A stretch of 64,000 bases of DNA from contig JAGDWD010000006.1 in the NCBI GenBank assembly GCA_023255955.1, forward strand, positions 62,001 through 126,000, read 5' to 3'. The position numbers and the translations under genes are program-made. The notes beneath the pieces were generated by a model, which was given only the letters and a program-made list of their open reading frames with translations, was not told the origin of the DNA and did not search any database. Source of the DNA: Desulfurococcales archaeon. Its GTDB lineage: Archaea; Thermoproteota; Thermoprotei_A; Sulfolobales; NBVN01. Below, piece after piece: positions 45,021 to 54,427 of this stretch; position 1 is the stretch's first letter; each line of letters begins with the position of its first letter.

Positions 45021-45908
45021 CTACAGCTCCCTTAAGACGTCCTCAACGAGTTTCTTAAGCTCCGAGAGCTGCTGCGTGCTGAAGTCTATGCTTAGCTGTA
45101 GAGGTGGGTAGCCTGGGTCTACCCCGCGGAACTTGAGGGCGGCTCTAAGTATCTCCTGAGTCTCCACCCCGAACTTCCTGAAGAGCTTTCTGATCCCGTT
45201 GATCTTGTACTGGAGGTCCACAGCTCTCTGATGGTTTCCCTCAGCTACAGCTCTGTACAGCTTTACAGCTAGCTCCGGGAATAGGTTGGATATTCCGCAT
45301 ATGTGTGCTGGTGCCCCTATAGCGAAGGTGTAGTAGAGGAGGTTGTCTCCAGCTCCAGCTACGGTGTACCTAGCTCCGAACCTCTTCACGTACTCTAGTA
45401 GCTGGTCGACGTCGTAGCTAGTATCTTTTATACCTACAACACTCGGAACCTCCTTAACTATGAACTCGAAGTCGTCTGGTGAGATGTTGTAGCCCTGCCT
45501 ACCGCGGTTATTGTATATCACTATATCTACCCCGGCCCTAGCTACGTGGTTGAAGTACTTCGCAAGTCCTTGCTTAGTGGGTACGTGGTATATAGGCCCG
45601 ACAACACTTACAGCTCTGTATCCTAGGTCCTTAGCTAACCTAGCTAGATGTAGCACTACCTCCATGTCTGAGGTACCTATATGTGGGAGTATACTGAGCT
45701 TACCTGGAGCTATCTCTATAGCTGCTTTCAGCAGCTCCTCCCTAGTCTTAACACTAGTTATAACTCCCTCACCGTAGGTGCCGGAGATGAAGAGGGTTGA
45801 GACCCCGGCCCTCAACTGGAGCTCCACTAGCTGCTCGAGGCAACCCCTACACAGACCTCCACTCTCCGTGAACGGTGTTAGTAGAGCCGTGACTATACCC
45901 TTAAGCAT
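45021..45908 (-). CDS. DapA-family aldolase (class I, KDG-aldolase-like)
   Basis: 295 residues, TIM barrel. GIVTALLTPFTESGGLCRGC at the N-terminus and LFISGTYGEGVITSVKTREE (phosphate/carboxylate loop) match the family. The Schiff-base Lys is in VVGIKDTSYDVDQL and the conserved Tyr in IVIYNNRGRQGY. The family includes dihydrodipicolinate synthase, N-acetylneuraminate lyase and 2-keto-3-deoxygluconate aldolase. Next to a dehydrogenase and a sugar kinase, a 2-keto-3-deoxy sugar acid is the likeliest substrate. Confidence 0.88.
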   Translation of the reverse strand: MLKGIVTALLTPFTESGGLCRGCLEQLVELQLRAGVSTLFISGTYGEGVITSVKTREELLKAAIEIAPGKLSILPHIGTSDMEVVLHLARLAKDLGYRAVSVVGPIYHVPTKQGLAKYFNHVARAGVDIVIYNNRGRQGYNISPDDFEFIVKEVPSVVGIKDTSYDVDQLLEYVKRFGARYTVAGAGDNLLYYTFAIGAPAHICGISNLFPELAVKLYRAVAEGNHQRAVDLQYKINGIRKLFRKFGVETQEILRAALKFRGVDPGYPPLQLSIDFSTQQLSELKKLVEDVLREL

Positions 45909-46010
45909 GGCGCATCCATAATCTACTCTAGGATAGAGGTATAAACCCTCCGTAGAACATGTTATATGAGGGTATTAAGAATTCTTAGCTAATGAACTAG
46001 CGGGGAGCTG

Positions 46011-47477
46011 ATGAGGGTATTGTCGATAGATGTTGGAACCAGCTTCATTAAGGCAGCTGTCGTGGACATCGATGAGGAGCTCAACATTGTTGACCATAGG
46101 AACATCCCGGTAGAGTCTAGGAGTGCGGAGCCCCTAGCCTACGAGCATGACCCGCAGGAGGTCGTAGGCTCCGTACTGAAGCTACTTAAGCACTACTCGA
46201 GACTTAAACCAGACGCCATATCACTATCAACATACCTCTTCGGTTTCGTAGCTGTAGACCGCGGGATGAGGCCTTTAACGAACATAATAACATGGCAAGA
46301 CGAGAGAGCCTCCACAGTTTTACCGCACATTAAGCCCTACTCCCAGGAGCTTTACCGTAGAACGGGTTGCCCACCCCTACACATATACTCCCTACCTAAA
46401 ATAATGTGGCTCAGGAACTACCGCGGGGATATCTTTAGCTCAGCTAGTCTATTCCTAGACGCTAAGTCGCTACTAGTATCTACCTTAACCGGTGAGGTAG
46501 TTACAGACATCTCAACCGCCTCAGGTACCTACCAGCTACTCGATATACATAGCCTTAAGTGGGATAGCCTAGCCCTAGAGCTAGCCGGGATTGACGAAGC
46601 TAGACTACCCCAGCTAGCTGAGGGAGATACGGTAATGCGGCTTCGAGCTAGCGTGGAATCCGATGTAGGTCTGGAGGGGGTTAAGCTAGTTCTGGGGGTG
46701 TATGATGGGGGCTCCATGATACTTGGCTTAAGCGGTGGGAGGAGTGATGTAGCTATAGTTAATCTGGGGACTAGCGCTATGTTGAGGACCACATCAACAT
46801 CCCCAATAGTAGATTCATCACCCTTAATGCGGTTCCAAACCTACTACCTTCTGAGAGGAACCTGGCTTAGTGGTGGGGCAATAAATAACGGGGCTGTCGC
46901 AGTAAGCTACATACTGAAGCTACTCTACGGGGACGTAAGCGAGAAGATCTACGAGGAGGTGTTTACCGAGATCTCTAGGCGTATCTCATCCCACCCTAAG
47001 GTCCTCTCAGTACCTCTACTCTTCCCTGAGAGGCTACCGTTTATGTCGAGTTCCAGGAGGATGTCCCTGGTTGGTGTAGGGCCTGGCGTGGATAGGGTAG
47101 ACCTGGTTAGAGGGGTTGTTGAGGGTGTGCTACTACTCCTCTCTCTAATAGCTAGAGCTATGAGTGAGTGCGGGATTAGGTATGAGGAGGTACGTGTAGG
47201 GGGTAAGCTCTCCCAGTACAGCTTCGTAAGGTACGTCCTATCAAACCTACTGAGAGCTCGCGTAACCTACCTAAACCTTCCGGACGCTGTCCACGTAGGT
47301 AACTCGATACTGGCCCTCAGAGCTCTGGGAACTCCTAGCAAGACCATCGACAAGATCTTGGAGAACCTATTCCAAGCTGCTGAGGTAGTTGAGCCGGCTC
47401 CCGAAGCAGTTAAGGTTTATGAGGAGCTACTTAAGGACTTCATGGACCTAATCAACAGGGTCTACTCCACGGAGTAG
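46011..47477 (+). CDS. FGGY-family carbohydrate kinase
   Basis: 488 residues. N-terminal ATPase lobe SIDVGTSFIKAAVVDIDEEL, substrate region ITWQDERASTVLPHIKPYS, second lobe LGVYDGGSMILGLSGGRSDV and VNLGTSAMLRTTS, C-terminal GGKLSQYSFVRYVLSNLLRA. Members phosphorylate xylulose, gluconate, glycerol or similar. Divergent from the aldolase/dehydrogenase pair across a 100-base promoter region, so probably one catabolic cluster. Converges on the HTH-10 regulator with a 16-base overlap. Confidence 0.88.
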   Translation: MRVLSIDVGTSFIKAAVVDIDEELNIVDHRNIPVESRSAEPLAYEHDPQEVVGSVLKLLKHYSRLKPDAISLSTYLFGFVAVDRGMRPLTNIITWQDERASTVLPHIKPYSQELYRRTGCPPLHIYSLPKIMWLRNYRGDIFSSASLFLDAKSLLVSTLTGEVVTDISTASGTYQLLDIHSLKWDSLALELAGIDEARLPQLAEGDTVMRLRASVESDVGLEGVKLVLGVYDGGSMILGLSGGRSDVAIVNLGTSAMLRTTSTSPIVDSSPLMRFQTYYLLRGTWLSGGAINNGAVAVSYILKLLYGDVSEKIYEEVFTEISRRISSHPKVLSVPLLFPERLPFMSSSRRMSLVGVGPGVDRVDLVRGVVEGVLLLLSLIARAMSECGIRYEEVRVGGKLSQYSFVRYVLSNLLRARVTYLNLPDAVHVGNSILALRALGTPSKTIDKILENLFQAAEVVEPAPEAVKVYEELLKDFMDLINRVYSTE

Positions 47478-47479
47478 AC
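47460..47479. terminator. Palindrome holding both stop codons of convergent genes
   Basis: GTCTACTCC, AC, GGAGTAGAC is a near-perfect palindrome. The kinase stop TAG (47475-47477) and the regulator stop TAG on the minus strand (47462-47464) lie in its two arms. A hairpin would form in either transcript; there is no T-run, so termination is only a guess. Confidence 0.4.
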
Positions 47480-48193
47480 CTCGGAGAGTATCTTCCTCAG
47501 AGCCCTCCTTATAGTTATACTTACAGAGGACTTAGCACCGTTAACGACCTCAGAGAACGTTGCTAGGTTAAGCTTCTTAACGTCGTCGAAGTAACCACTC
47601 CGGTAAGCTTTCTCAAGTACCGTACGCTGCCTCTCAGTCAGGTTTGATAGTAGGCTCCTGATCACGTACTTCCTACGTTCCTCAACTACCCTACTCCATC
47701 TAACTCTACGTACATCAACATCCCCGTACACCTCCCTAAGATCGTTGAAGAGCTTCCTAGCCCTGTCCGGGGAACCCGCTATAAAGAACTTCCTTACGCC
47801 ACTATCATAGGAGTAGGTAGGTACCAACACGACATTCACGGAATCCACGAGCTCGTAGAACGGGCATTTGTACTTAGCCGCGACTATAGTTACGGTACTC
47901 CTCTCCCTATTTACATGTACTCCGAGTACGTTACGCCTGAAGACCTTGTATATCTCCTTAAACCTAAGCATATCGAAGCTACTCAAATTTGTAGTAGCTA
48001 GCGTCAGGTACAGCTCCTCACTAACCTTAACTACGAGTATGTCTATGTGCGTACCTAGAGCTAGGCTGAGAGTCCCAAATAAACTATTCTTAGTACTGCC
48101 TACAACAACCTCATAGAGATGGAGTCTAGGTAGGGAATAAACATAGCTATCACCATACTCGACATCTACCTGACTATAATCATGTACACCCAC
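47462..48193 (-). CDS. HTH-10 family transcription regulator
   Basis: 243 residues. The C-terminal LTERQRTVLEKAYRSGYFDD followed by NLATFSEVVNGAKSSVSITI is the bacterio-opsin-activator-type HTH-10 domain. The N-terminal 150 residues are a ligand-sensing-like domain not recognised further. TATA-like GTTTTTAAACG at about 48219-48229 and an AGGAGAGG before the GTG start. It may control the sugar-acid cluster or the copper pump; neither is shown. Confidence 0.85.
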   Translation of the reverse strand: MGVHDYSQVDVEYGDSYVYSLPRLHLYEVVVGSTKNSLFGTLSLALGTHIDILVVKVSEELYLTLATTNLSSFDMLRFKEIYKVFRRNVLGVHVNRERSTVTIVAAKYKCPFYELVDSVNVVLVPTYSYDSGVRKFFIAGSPDRARKLFNDLREVYGDVDVRRVRWSRVVEERRKYVIRSLLSNLTERQRTVLEKAYRSGYFDDVKKLNLATFSEVVNGAKSSVSITIRRALRKILSEVYSVE

Positions 48194-48317
48194 AATCCTC
48201 TCCTGTTTATCTACGAAACAACGTTTAAAAACTTACGAAAGAGCTGCATAAGCACGTAAATCCTTTTAATACTAGTCCAAACCTATTTTCCTCCCCACTA
48301 CCCGGGGTTAGATCCTA

Positions 48318-50735
48318 CTAATGTGAGGTGGTTGACGGCCTCCACCTAGTTAGGGATATACTATTTAGGACTACCGATATATCGCTAAGAACCATGGCCG
48401 TAGCTGCCATTTCCGGTCTTAACACCAGCCCTAAAACCCCGTAGAGAGCTCCAGCAGCCACAGGAACTAATACTACGTTGTAGATGAATGCCCACATAAG
48501 GTTCTCCAAAGCTTTCCTTCTAGCTACTTTAGCAAGCCTGTATAGGTTCTCCAAGGACTCGATACCGGAGAGGGCGACTATATCGCCAGCTTCTTTAGAT
48601 ATGTCAGCACCCATACCCATAGCTACACCCAGGAATGCCTTACCTATGGCCGGCGCGTCGTTAACTCCATCCCCGACAAACATGACCTTACCACCCTTCT
48701 TCGTAAGATCCTCCACTAGCTTGGCCTTATCTTCAGGTTTCATTTCAGCATACACCTCATCTATTTCAAGTTCTTTTGCTACAGCCCTAGCTGACGGGTG
48801 GGAATCACCGCTTGCTAGTATAGTCTTAACACCAACAGACTTTAGGAACCTCACGAAATTCCTAGCCTCAGGCTTGATCGAGTCCCCAATCTGAATTAGG
48901 GCTGCGGGTGTCCTGTCAAGTAGTGCTAAGACAACTGTATGACCTTTAGAAGCTCTCCCCAAGACCTTACTAACTAGTTCCTCACTTAACACTACACCAA
49001 GTTCCTCAGCAAGCTTTACAGACCCTACAGCTACTTCCACCCCATCAACCCTAGACAATATCCCCAATCCAGGTAGCTGGATATAGTCCTCAACCTCCCG
49101 GCTACCTACACCACGCTCCTCGCAGTACCTAGCTATAGCTCTAGCTAGCGGGTGCTCACTCCTACTCTCAGCAGCACATATGTATTCGAGCACCTCCCTA
49201 ACGTCCCTACCGTTAAGAACCTCAACGTCGTGTACTAGTGGCTGACCAACCGTTAACGTACCGGTCTTATCTAAGACAGCTACGTTAACCTTAAGGATCC
49301 TCTCGAAGACGTCACCCCTCCTAACAAGTAGACCCAGCTTCGACGACTTTAGGGAGGCTACCCAAACCACTAAGGGTACAGCTATACCGAGAGGGCATGG
49401 ACATGAAACCGCTAGAACTGCTACTGAGAAGGTTATGGCCATCCCCAAAGAGACCTTCTGGATTAGGACCCAGTACGTAAAGGTAGCTAGGCTAACCACC
49501 ACCACGACCCACGTAAATATCCCGATAACCCTATCGGCCAACCTCTGGTAGCTAGGCTTATAGAACTGAGCCTCCCTAACAGTTCTAACTATGTAAGCTA
49601 GATTAGTTTCCCTACCAACCCTCGTCGCCCTAACTCTTAGAAAACCTGAGGTCAGTACGGTCCCAGCTAAGACAGGGTCCCTCGTGTCGGAACTCCTAAA
49701 CCTGGGTACTGGCTCACCTGTGAATGTAGATTCATCTAGGTATCCCCAGCCCTCAACTACGACACCATCTACCGGAACCCTCTCCCCAGCTCTAACCTCG
49801 ACAACATCCCCTGGTTTCACATCCTCAACCGGGACCTCCTCAACTACACCTCCATCTCTAACTACCCTAGCTTTAGAGACTTGAAGCTCTGCGATATGTT
49901 TAATGGAGATCGCGGCCTTAGCTCTAATCCTCTCCTCTAGGTACTTACCAGCTGAGACGAAACCTAGAACACCAGCTGATGACTCAAAGAAGGTTCCTCC
50001 AGAGTTTACTAGTCCTAGGAGAGCGGCTAAGCTAAAGATATATGCTAACACAGCTGATAACGAGATTAGGGACTCCATTACAGGTGTTCCGCGGATCAAG
50101 GACCTGAATCCTTTGGTTAGGATATCTGTATTTAACGCTATAACAACCGTAGCTGCTGCTAGATAGAGGTAGTCCCTGAAGTCCCAGAAAGGTGGTCTAA
50201 ACCCTAAGATACCCATAGTGTGGTGTAGTACTACTGTAAGACCTATTGAGAAGGATGCTAGCTTTAACGATAATTCAGAGCCCGGATGGGCCTCTTCCAG
50301 CTCTTTTATATCCTCCTCTGAGATCTCCCGGACCTCCGGGTACTCCCTCCTAATATAGCTTAGAATAGCCTCTCTCGATGTAGTGTTGGGGTTGTAGAGT
50401 ACGACTGCCGTGCCGTCAACTAATGAAACCCTGCACTCAGCAACCCCGTCAAGCTCGGTGACCCATTTCTCGAACCGCGGTATCTCCTCATCACTTAGCT
50501 CTAGAAGTAGGTGAAGTCTCTCCAGGTAGACATCGTAACCGGCATTCCTTACAGCCTTAACTATGTCCTTTAAGGAGAGCTTACTTCCATCGTAAACTAC
50601 TACAGCGTCTCCGGTAGCCACATCTCCCTTAAAACTAACTAGGCCTTCGAGAGACCTTAGGGACCTGTCGATGGCATAGATACAGCTGGGGCAGTCTACA
50701 CCAACTAGTTTAAGTCTCTCACTTTTCAGACTCAG
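48318..50735 (-). CDS. copA: Copper-type P1B ATPase, probable CTG start
   Basis: Exports Cu(I)/Ag(I). Core motifs: CPC in VSCPCPLGIAVPLVV, phosphorylation DKTGTLTVG, SEHPLARAIA and GDGVNDAPA, with eight membrane segments. The first ATG/GTG/TTG is GTG 50621, but upstream in frame lies LKLVGVDCPSCIYAIDRSLR, a heavy-metal-associated domain with its CxxC, which a real start must include. The frame has no standard start between it and a TAG; CTG at 50733-50735 follows GAGGTG by 7 bases, giving 805 residues. A second HMA-like domain without CxxC (residues about 80-140) follows. Confidence 0.9.
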   Translation of the reverse strand: MSLKSERLKLVGVDCPSCIYAIDRSLRSLEGLVSFKGDVATGDAVVVYDGSKLSLKDIVKAVRNAGYDVYLERLHLLLELSDEEIPRFEKWVTELDGVAECRVSLVDGTAVVLYNPNTTSREAILSYIRREYPEVREISEEDIKELEEAHPGSELSLKLASFSIGLTVVLHHTMGILGFRPPFWDFRDYLYLAAATVVIALNTDILTKGFRSLIRGTPVMESLISLSAVLAYIFSLAALLGLVNSGGTFFESSAGVLGFVSAGKYLEERIRAKAAISIKHIAELQVSKARVVRDGGVVEEVPVEDVKPGDVVEVRAGERVPVDGVVVEGWGYLDESTFTGEPVPRFRSSDTRDPVLAGTVLTSGFLRVRATRVGRETNLAYIVRTVREAQFYKPSYQRLADRVIGIFTWVVVVVSLATFTYWVLIQKVSLGMAITFSVAVLAVSCPCPLGIAVPLVVWVASLKSSKLGLLVRRGDVFERILKVNVAVLDKTGTLTVGQPLVHDVEVLNGRDVREVLEYICAAESRSEHPLARAIARYCEERGVGSREVEDYIQLPGLGILSRVDGVEVAVGSVKLAEELGVVLSEELVSKVLGRASKGHTVVLALLDRTPAALIQIGDSIKPEARNFVRFLKSVGVKTILASGDSHPSARAVAKELEIDEVYAEMKPEDKAKLVEDLTKKGGKVMFVGDGVNDAPAIGKAFLGVAMGMGADISKEAGDIVALSGIESLENLYRLAKVARRKALENLMWAFIYNVVLVPVAAGALYGVLGLVLRPEMAATAMVLSDISVVLNSISLTRWRPSTTSH

Positions 50736-50758
50736 GAAATAGCACCTCTAGAGCTGGC

Positions 50759-50992
50759 CTACCGCTTAACCCTCCTAAGTTTAGCTCGAACTACGTTCTC
50801 CTCCATGGACACCTCAGTAACTTCATAGCCGTTTCTCGAGGCGATAAGCCGGAGTACCCCAGCCGGTAAGTCCTCCTTATTAGCTATCACTAAAACTTCC
50901 TCCTCTTCTCCTCTATTGATTACGTTTAGGAACCTGACCATGGGGTTGTCAGTGCAGGAGGTCGAGCCCCTCCTAAGGTCTAGTACCTTCAC
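50759..50992 (-). CDS. TusA/SirA-like small sulfur-carrier protein
   Basis: 77 residues. VLDLRRGSTSCTDNPMVRFL resembles the TusA start (DLRGLRCPEPVM...), with one Cys that could carry persulfide sulfur, followed by VLVIANKEDLPAGVLRLIAS and NGYEVTEVS, the TusA beta-alpha order. It overlaps the IscU gene by 20 bases, so it belongs to the same sulfur-transfer operon as the cysteine desulfurase. Confidence 0.75.
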   Translation of the reverse strand: MKVLDLRRGSTSCTDNPMVRFLNVINRGEEEEVLVIANKEDLPAGVLRLIASRNGYEVTEVSMEENVVRAKLRRVKR

Positions 50993-51518
50993 TAGACCCG
51001 CCCCTCGGTAACGTTATCTTTATAGAGTAACCACCATACAGCTTCTCGATCATCTTTTCCTCCTCCAGGGTCTGCCTCTCCTCTACTGTAAGCTCCTTAG
51101 GAAGCCACTCCGGCTCTACACCGATCTTAGTGTAGTACGATCTTATAGCCCTCTTGAGAGCTCCCACCGCGAGTATACTGCAGTGGTACTTTATGGGTGG
51201 TAGCCCACCCAGCTCATCAGCTATGTTCTTCCATGTAATAGTCCAAGCCTCTCTGAGGCTCTTACCGACGATAAGCTCCGTTAATATGCTTGCGGCAGCT
51301 ATGTTAGCTGCGCAACCATAGCTCTCAAAGGTAGCTCTCTCTATTACCTCCTCACCACTCCTCCTAGATATCTTCAGGTAGAGCCTTATCATGTCCCCGC
51401 ATGCCGGGCTACCAGCAACCTCTATAACATCTGCATCGTCCATAGAGCCGACATTCTTCGGGTTCCTGAAGAGCTCTAAAACCTTAGCGTTATATGGTAG
51501 TGGTATCCGGGTGCTCAC
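50973..51518 (-). CDS. iscU: Iron-sulfur cluster scaffold protein IscU/NifU-like
   Basis: 181 residues. Three cluster-binding cysteines are present in SPACGDMIRLYL, ESYGCAANIAAASILTELI and KYHCSILAVGALK. The segment FRNPKNVGSMDDAD at the N-terminus is standard. A C-terminal extension of about 40 residues (ELTVEERQTLEEEKMIEKLY) goes beyond the usual IscU. Works with the cysteine desulfurase encoded 70 bases upstream on the same strand. Confidence 0.92.
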   Translation of the reverse strand: MSTRIPLPYNAKVLELFRNPKNVGSMDDADVIEVAGSPACGDMIRLYLKISRRSGEEVIERATFESYGCAANIAAASILTELIVGKSLREAWTITWKNIADELGGLPPIKYHCSILAVGALKRAIRSYYTKIGVEPEWLPKELTVEERQTLEEEKMIEKLYGGYSIKITLPRGGSSEGTRP

Positions 51519-51587
51519 ACCATCCCCAAGTTTTTCTAGGACTGATAACTAATAAGCCTTTCCTATAACAGAGTTAAAGAATATTCC

Positions 51588-52814
51588 CTAGGAACTCCTC
51601 CTGAGAGGGCTTATAGCCCTAAGCCTCTCAACAGCCTCAGCTACAGCCCCTACCGCGTAGTCTATGTCCTCCTCTCTATGGTACCTAGAGGTCTTGAACA
51701 ATATACTTCCGTGAGCCTCCTCATGCTTTCTACCTATAGCAAGCAGTACGTGGCTCGGCTCGAGGATCCTGGAGGTACACGCACTACCACTAGCTACGTA
51801 AACCCCCCTCAGACTCAGCTCTACTGTGAGAGCCTCCCCCTCTACGTAGAGGAAGCTTAGGTTAGCGTTATCCGGAGCCCTCCTAGATAGGTCCCTAGGC
51901 CCATTCACCAGGACGTCCGGGACCCTACTTAAGATCCCCTCCATCAGCCTATCCCTCAGAGACCTCATCCTAGCTACAGACCCATCGAAATCGTTGAAAG
52001 CTAGCTCAACAGCCTTCCTAAACCCTGCTATCAGCGGTACGTTCTCGACTCCCGGCCACAGCTTCTCCGTACTTAACTGCCCCCTCAACACCGGCTCCAG
52101 CTTGACTCCCTCCCTAACGTATAGGGCCCCGACCCCCCTAGGTCCGTGGATCTTGTGGCTACTTAAGGTGAGGAGATCCACGTTACTGAGCCTACCCAGG
52201 TCTATCCTAAACTTACCGAAAGCGTCAGCAGCATCTGTGTGGAATACGGTGTCCGGGTTGATGTCCTTAACTAGCTTAGATAGCTCCTCTATGTTCTGGA
52301 CAGTACCTATCTCGTGGTTTACGAACTGCACACTAACAAGTATGGTATCCCTATCTACGAATTCCTGAAGGACCTCCGGGTATATGAAGCCCTCCCCATC
52401 TACGGGAACCCGGACGACCTTGAAACCTAGGAGGGATTCTGCGAGCTCAGCTGGATGTATGACACTGAGGTGCTCTATGGCTGAGACAACTATCTTCCCC
52501 TTACGAGCCCTATTAGCTAGGGCCAGGCCGAGGATAGCCAGGTTATTAGCCTCGGTACCACTGTGAGTGAAGACTAACTCCTCGTGGCTCCTCGCTCCCA
52601 GAACCTCCTTAAGTAGCTCCTTAGTCTCGTAAATAACTTCGTAAGCCTCCCAACCAGGTTTATGGGTTATAGAAGGATGTCCATAGCCAGTTGAGTTAAA
52701 GTATGGTAGCATAGCGTCGATAACCTCCCGAGGAACATACCCCGAGTTCTCTAAATCAAAGTAGACCTCCCTAGGAGGACTACCGTGGAGCTTAAGTAAC
52801 TCCTTAACGGACAC
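51588..52814 (-). CDS. iscS: Cysteine desulfurase (IscS/NifS family)
   Basis: 408 residues, PLP-dependent. DLENSGYVPREVIDAMLPYF, TSGTEANNLAI-like FTHSGTEANNLAILGLALA, FHTDAADAFGKFRIDLGRL, the PLP Lys in LSSHKIHGPRGVGALYV and the sulfur-accepting Cys in VASGSACTSRILEPSHVL are all present. It supplies sulfur to IscU and perhaps to the TusA-like protein and thiamine synthesis. ATG start; first gene of the operon. Confidence 0.93.
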   Translation of the reverse strand: MSVKELLKLHGSPPREVYFDLENSGYVPREVIDAMLPYFNSTGYGHPSITHKPGWEAYEVIYETKELLKEVLGARSHEELVFTHSGTEANNLAILGLALANRARKGKIVVSAIEHLSVIHPAELAESLLGFKVVRVPVDGEGFIYPEVLQEFVDRDTILVSVQFVNHEIGTVQNIEELSKLVKDINPDTVFHTDAADAFGKFRIDLGRLSNVDLLTLSSHKIHGPRGVGALYVREGVKLEPVLRGQLSTEKLWPGVENVPLIAGFRKAVELAFNDFDGSVARMRSLRDRLMEGILSRVPDVLVNGPRDLSRRAPDNANLSFLYVEGEALTVELSLRGVYVASGSACTSRILEPSHVLLAIGRKHEEAHGSILFKTSRYHREEDIDYAVGAVAEAVERLRAISPLRRSS

Positions 52815-52986
52815 CTACACCCCCAAGTACATTACACTGCCAACGTATAATAAACAACATTGAGATACCTCCTCAGATACCTTTAGAGAGTTTATGGTGG
52901 GGCATATGATAGACAGGACTAGACCTAAACTTCCTTAACCTATCGCTCACTTATAAGCTGAGCCACACCATTTCCATGGTGGTCTC

Positions 52987-53799
52987 TTGGAGTGGTTGGG
53001 CAATGCTTTGGAGAGGGTTAGGAGTAGGAGGCCTTTAGTCCACAACATAACGAACTTCGTAGTTATGAACACGACCGCTAATGCCTTACTAGCTCTAGGT
53101 GCCTCACCGATAATGGCCCATTCCCCGGAGGAGGTTGAGGAGCTGGTTAGAGCTGCGGATGCTTTAGTTGTGAATATAGGTACCTTAGACTCAAGCTTCA
53201 TCTACTCAATGATTAAGGCCGTCTCGGCAGCTAAGGAGCTGGGTAAGCCGGTAGTTCTAGACCCTGTCGGGGCTGGTGCTACCAGACTTAGAACTAGGAC
53301 AGCTCTCCACATAGTTAGCTTAGGTGGTGTGAGTGTTGTTAGAGGTAACTTCGGTGAGATCTCAGCTCTAGCTGGTGAGGTAGGTATGACTAGAGGAGTT
53401 GAAGCCTCAGCGTACGACGAGTTGAGAGCTAGGGAGCTAGCTACAGAGGTTTCCAGGAAGTTCGGGACCGTAGTAGCTGTTACGGGTAGGGTTGACTACG
53501 TAAGCAACGGTAGGGAGGTGTACTCAGTAGAGCCGAACTCAGCAGTTGTCGAGGGAGTAATAGGTAGGGTAACCGGTCTAGGGTGTATTGTGACCGCGCT
53601 GATCGGGGCTTACCTAGCTGTTGAGGAACCTCTGAAGGCTGCTATAGCCGGTATAGCTACCTTCAAGGTAGCTGCTGAGAAAGCTGCTGAGGAATCCCCG
53701 TACCCGGGTAGCTTCCACGTTAAGCTATATGACTGGCTGTACAGGTTAGATGGGGACCTCCTAGCTAGGTACGCTAAGGTGAGGAGCTACGAGGCTTAG
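52987..53799 (+). CDS. thiM: Hydroxyethylthiazole kinase
   Basis: 270 residues. RSRRPLVHNITNFVVMNTTA, ALGASPIMAHSPEEVEELV, KPVVLDPVGAGATRLRT and GRVTGLGCIVTALIGAYLAV are ThiM motifs. The catalytic Cys is in GLGCIVTA where bacterial enzymes have GTGCxxTA. It phosphorylates the thiazole alcohol to feed thiamine phosphate synthesis. TTG start after TGGTGG. Overlaps thiE by 11 bases. Confidence 0.93.
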   Translation: MEWLGNALERVRSRRPLVHNITNFVVMNTTANALLALGASPIMAHSPEEVEELVRAADALVVNIGTLDSSFIYSMIKAVSAAKELGKPVVLDPVGAGATRLRTRTALHIVSLGGVSVVRGNFGEISALAGEVGMTRGVEASAYDELRARELATEVSRKFGTVVAVTGRVDYVSNGREVYSVEPNSAVVEGVIGRVTGLGCIVTALIGAYLAVEEPLKAAIAGIATFKVAAEKAAEESPYPGSFHVKLYDWLYRLDGDLLARYAKVRSYEA

Positions 53800-54421
53800 G
53801 GAGTACCTTAAGCTAATCGTCATAACGGACCCCAAGCTGAGACCTGACGTAGTTAGGTCTGTGAAAGAAGCTCTCGAGGGTGGGGCGACCTCGATCCAGC
53901 TCAGAATAAAGGAGGGCTCTACTAGGTACATGATTACAGTAGGTAGGGAGATTAGAGCGTTAACTAGAAAGTACGGAGCACTCTACTTCGTAGATGACAG
54001 ACTCGACGTGGCTCTAGCTACCGATGCTGACGGTGTTCAGCTAGGTCCGGATGATATGCCCATCGATATCGCTAGGGAGCTGACCCCGAACCTAATCATC
54101 GGGGCCTCAGTCTACAGCCTCGAGGAAGCCTTAGAAGCTGAATCTAGAGGTGCTCACTTCCTCGGTGCCGGCTCTGTGTACCCAACACCATCTAAGCCGG
54201 ATGCTCGCGTGATAGGTTTAGCAGGTCTTGAGGCTATAGTCAGATCTGTTAAGGTTCCGGTAGTAGCTATAGGGGGTATAGGGGAGTCGAACATAGTTGA
54301 GGTCCTAGGTACCGGTGTAGTCGGTGTAGCTGTCATTTCAGCTGTTATGGGGGCTCCTAACGCTAGGGAGGCCACAGCTAGACTCAGGAACTTAATTGAT
54401 GGATTCATATCCTCCAGGTAG
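53789..54421 (+). CDS. thiE: Thiamine-phosphate synthase, probable ACG start
   Basis: Joins the thiazole and pyrimidine phosphates to thiamine phosphate. Motifs: ALEGGATSIQLRIKEG, ALYFVDDRLDVALATDADGV, QLGPDDMP, GASVYSLEEA, GAGSVYPTPSKPDA and PVVAIGGIGESNIVEVLGTG. The first GTG is at 53861, but YLKLIVITDPKLRPDVVRS, part of the fold's first strand, lies before it in frame with no ATG/GTG/TTG. ACG at 53789 follows GGTGAGG by 4 bases and would give 210 residues, the normal size. Confidence 0.9.
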   Translation, partial: TRLREYLKLIVITDPKLRPDVVRSVKEALEGGATSIQLRIKEGSTRYMITVGREIRALTRKYGALYFVDDRLDVALATDADGVQLGPDDMPIDIARELTPNLIIGASVYSLEEALEAESRGAHFLGAGSVYPTPSKPDARVIGLAGLEAIVRSVKVPVVAIGGIGESNIVEVLGTGVVGVAVISAVMGAPNAREATARLRNLIDGFISSR

Positions 54422-54427
54422 GTTCAG

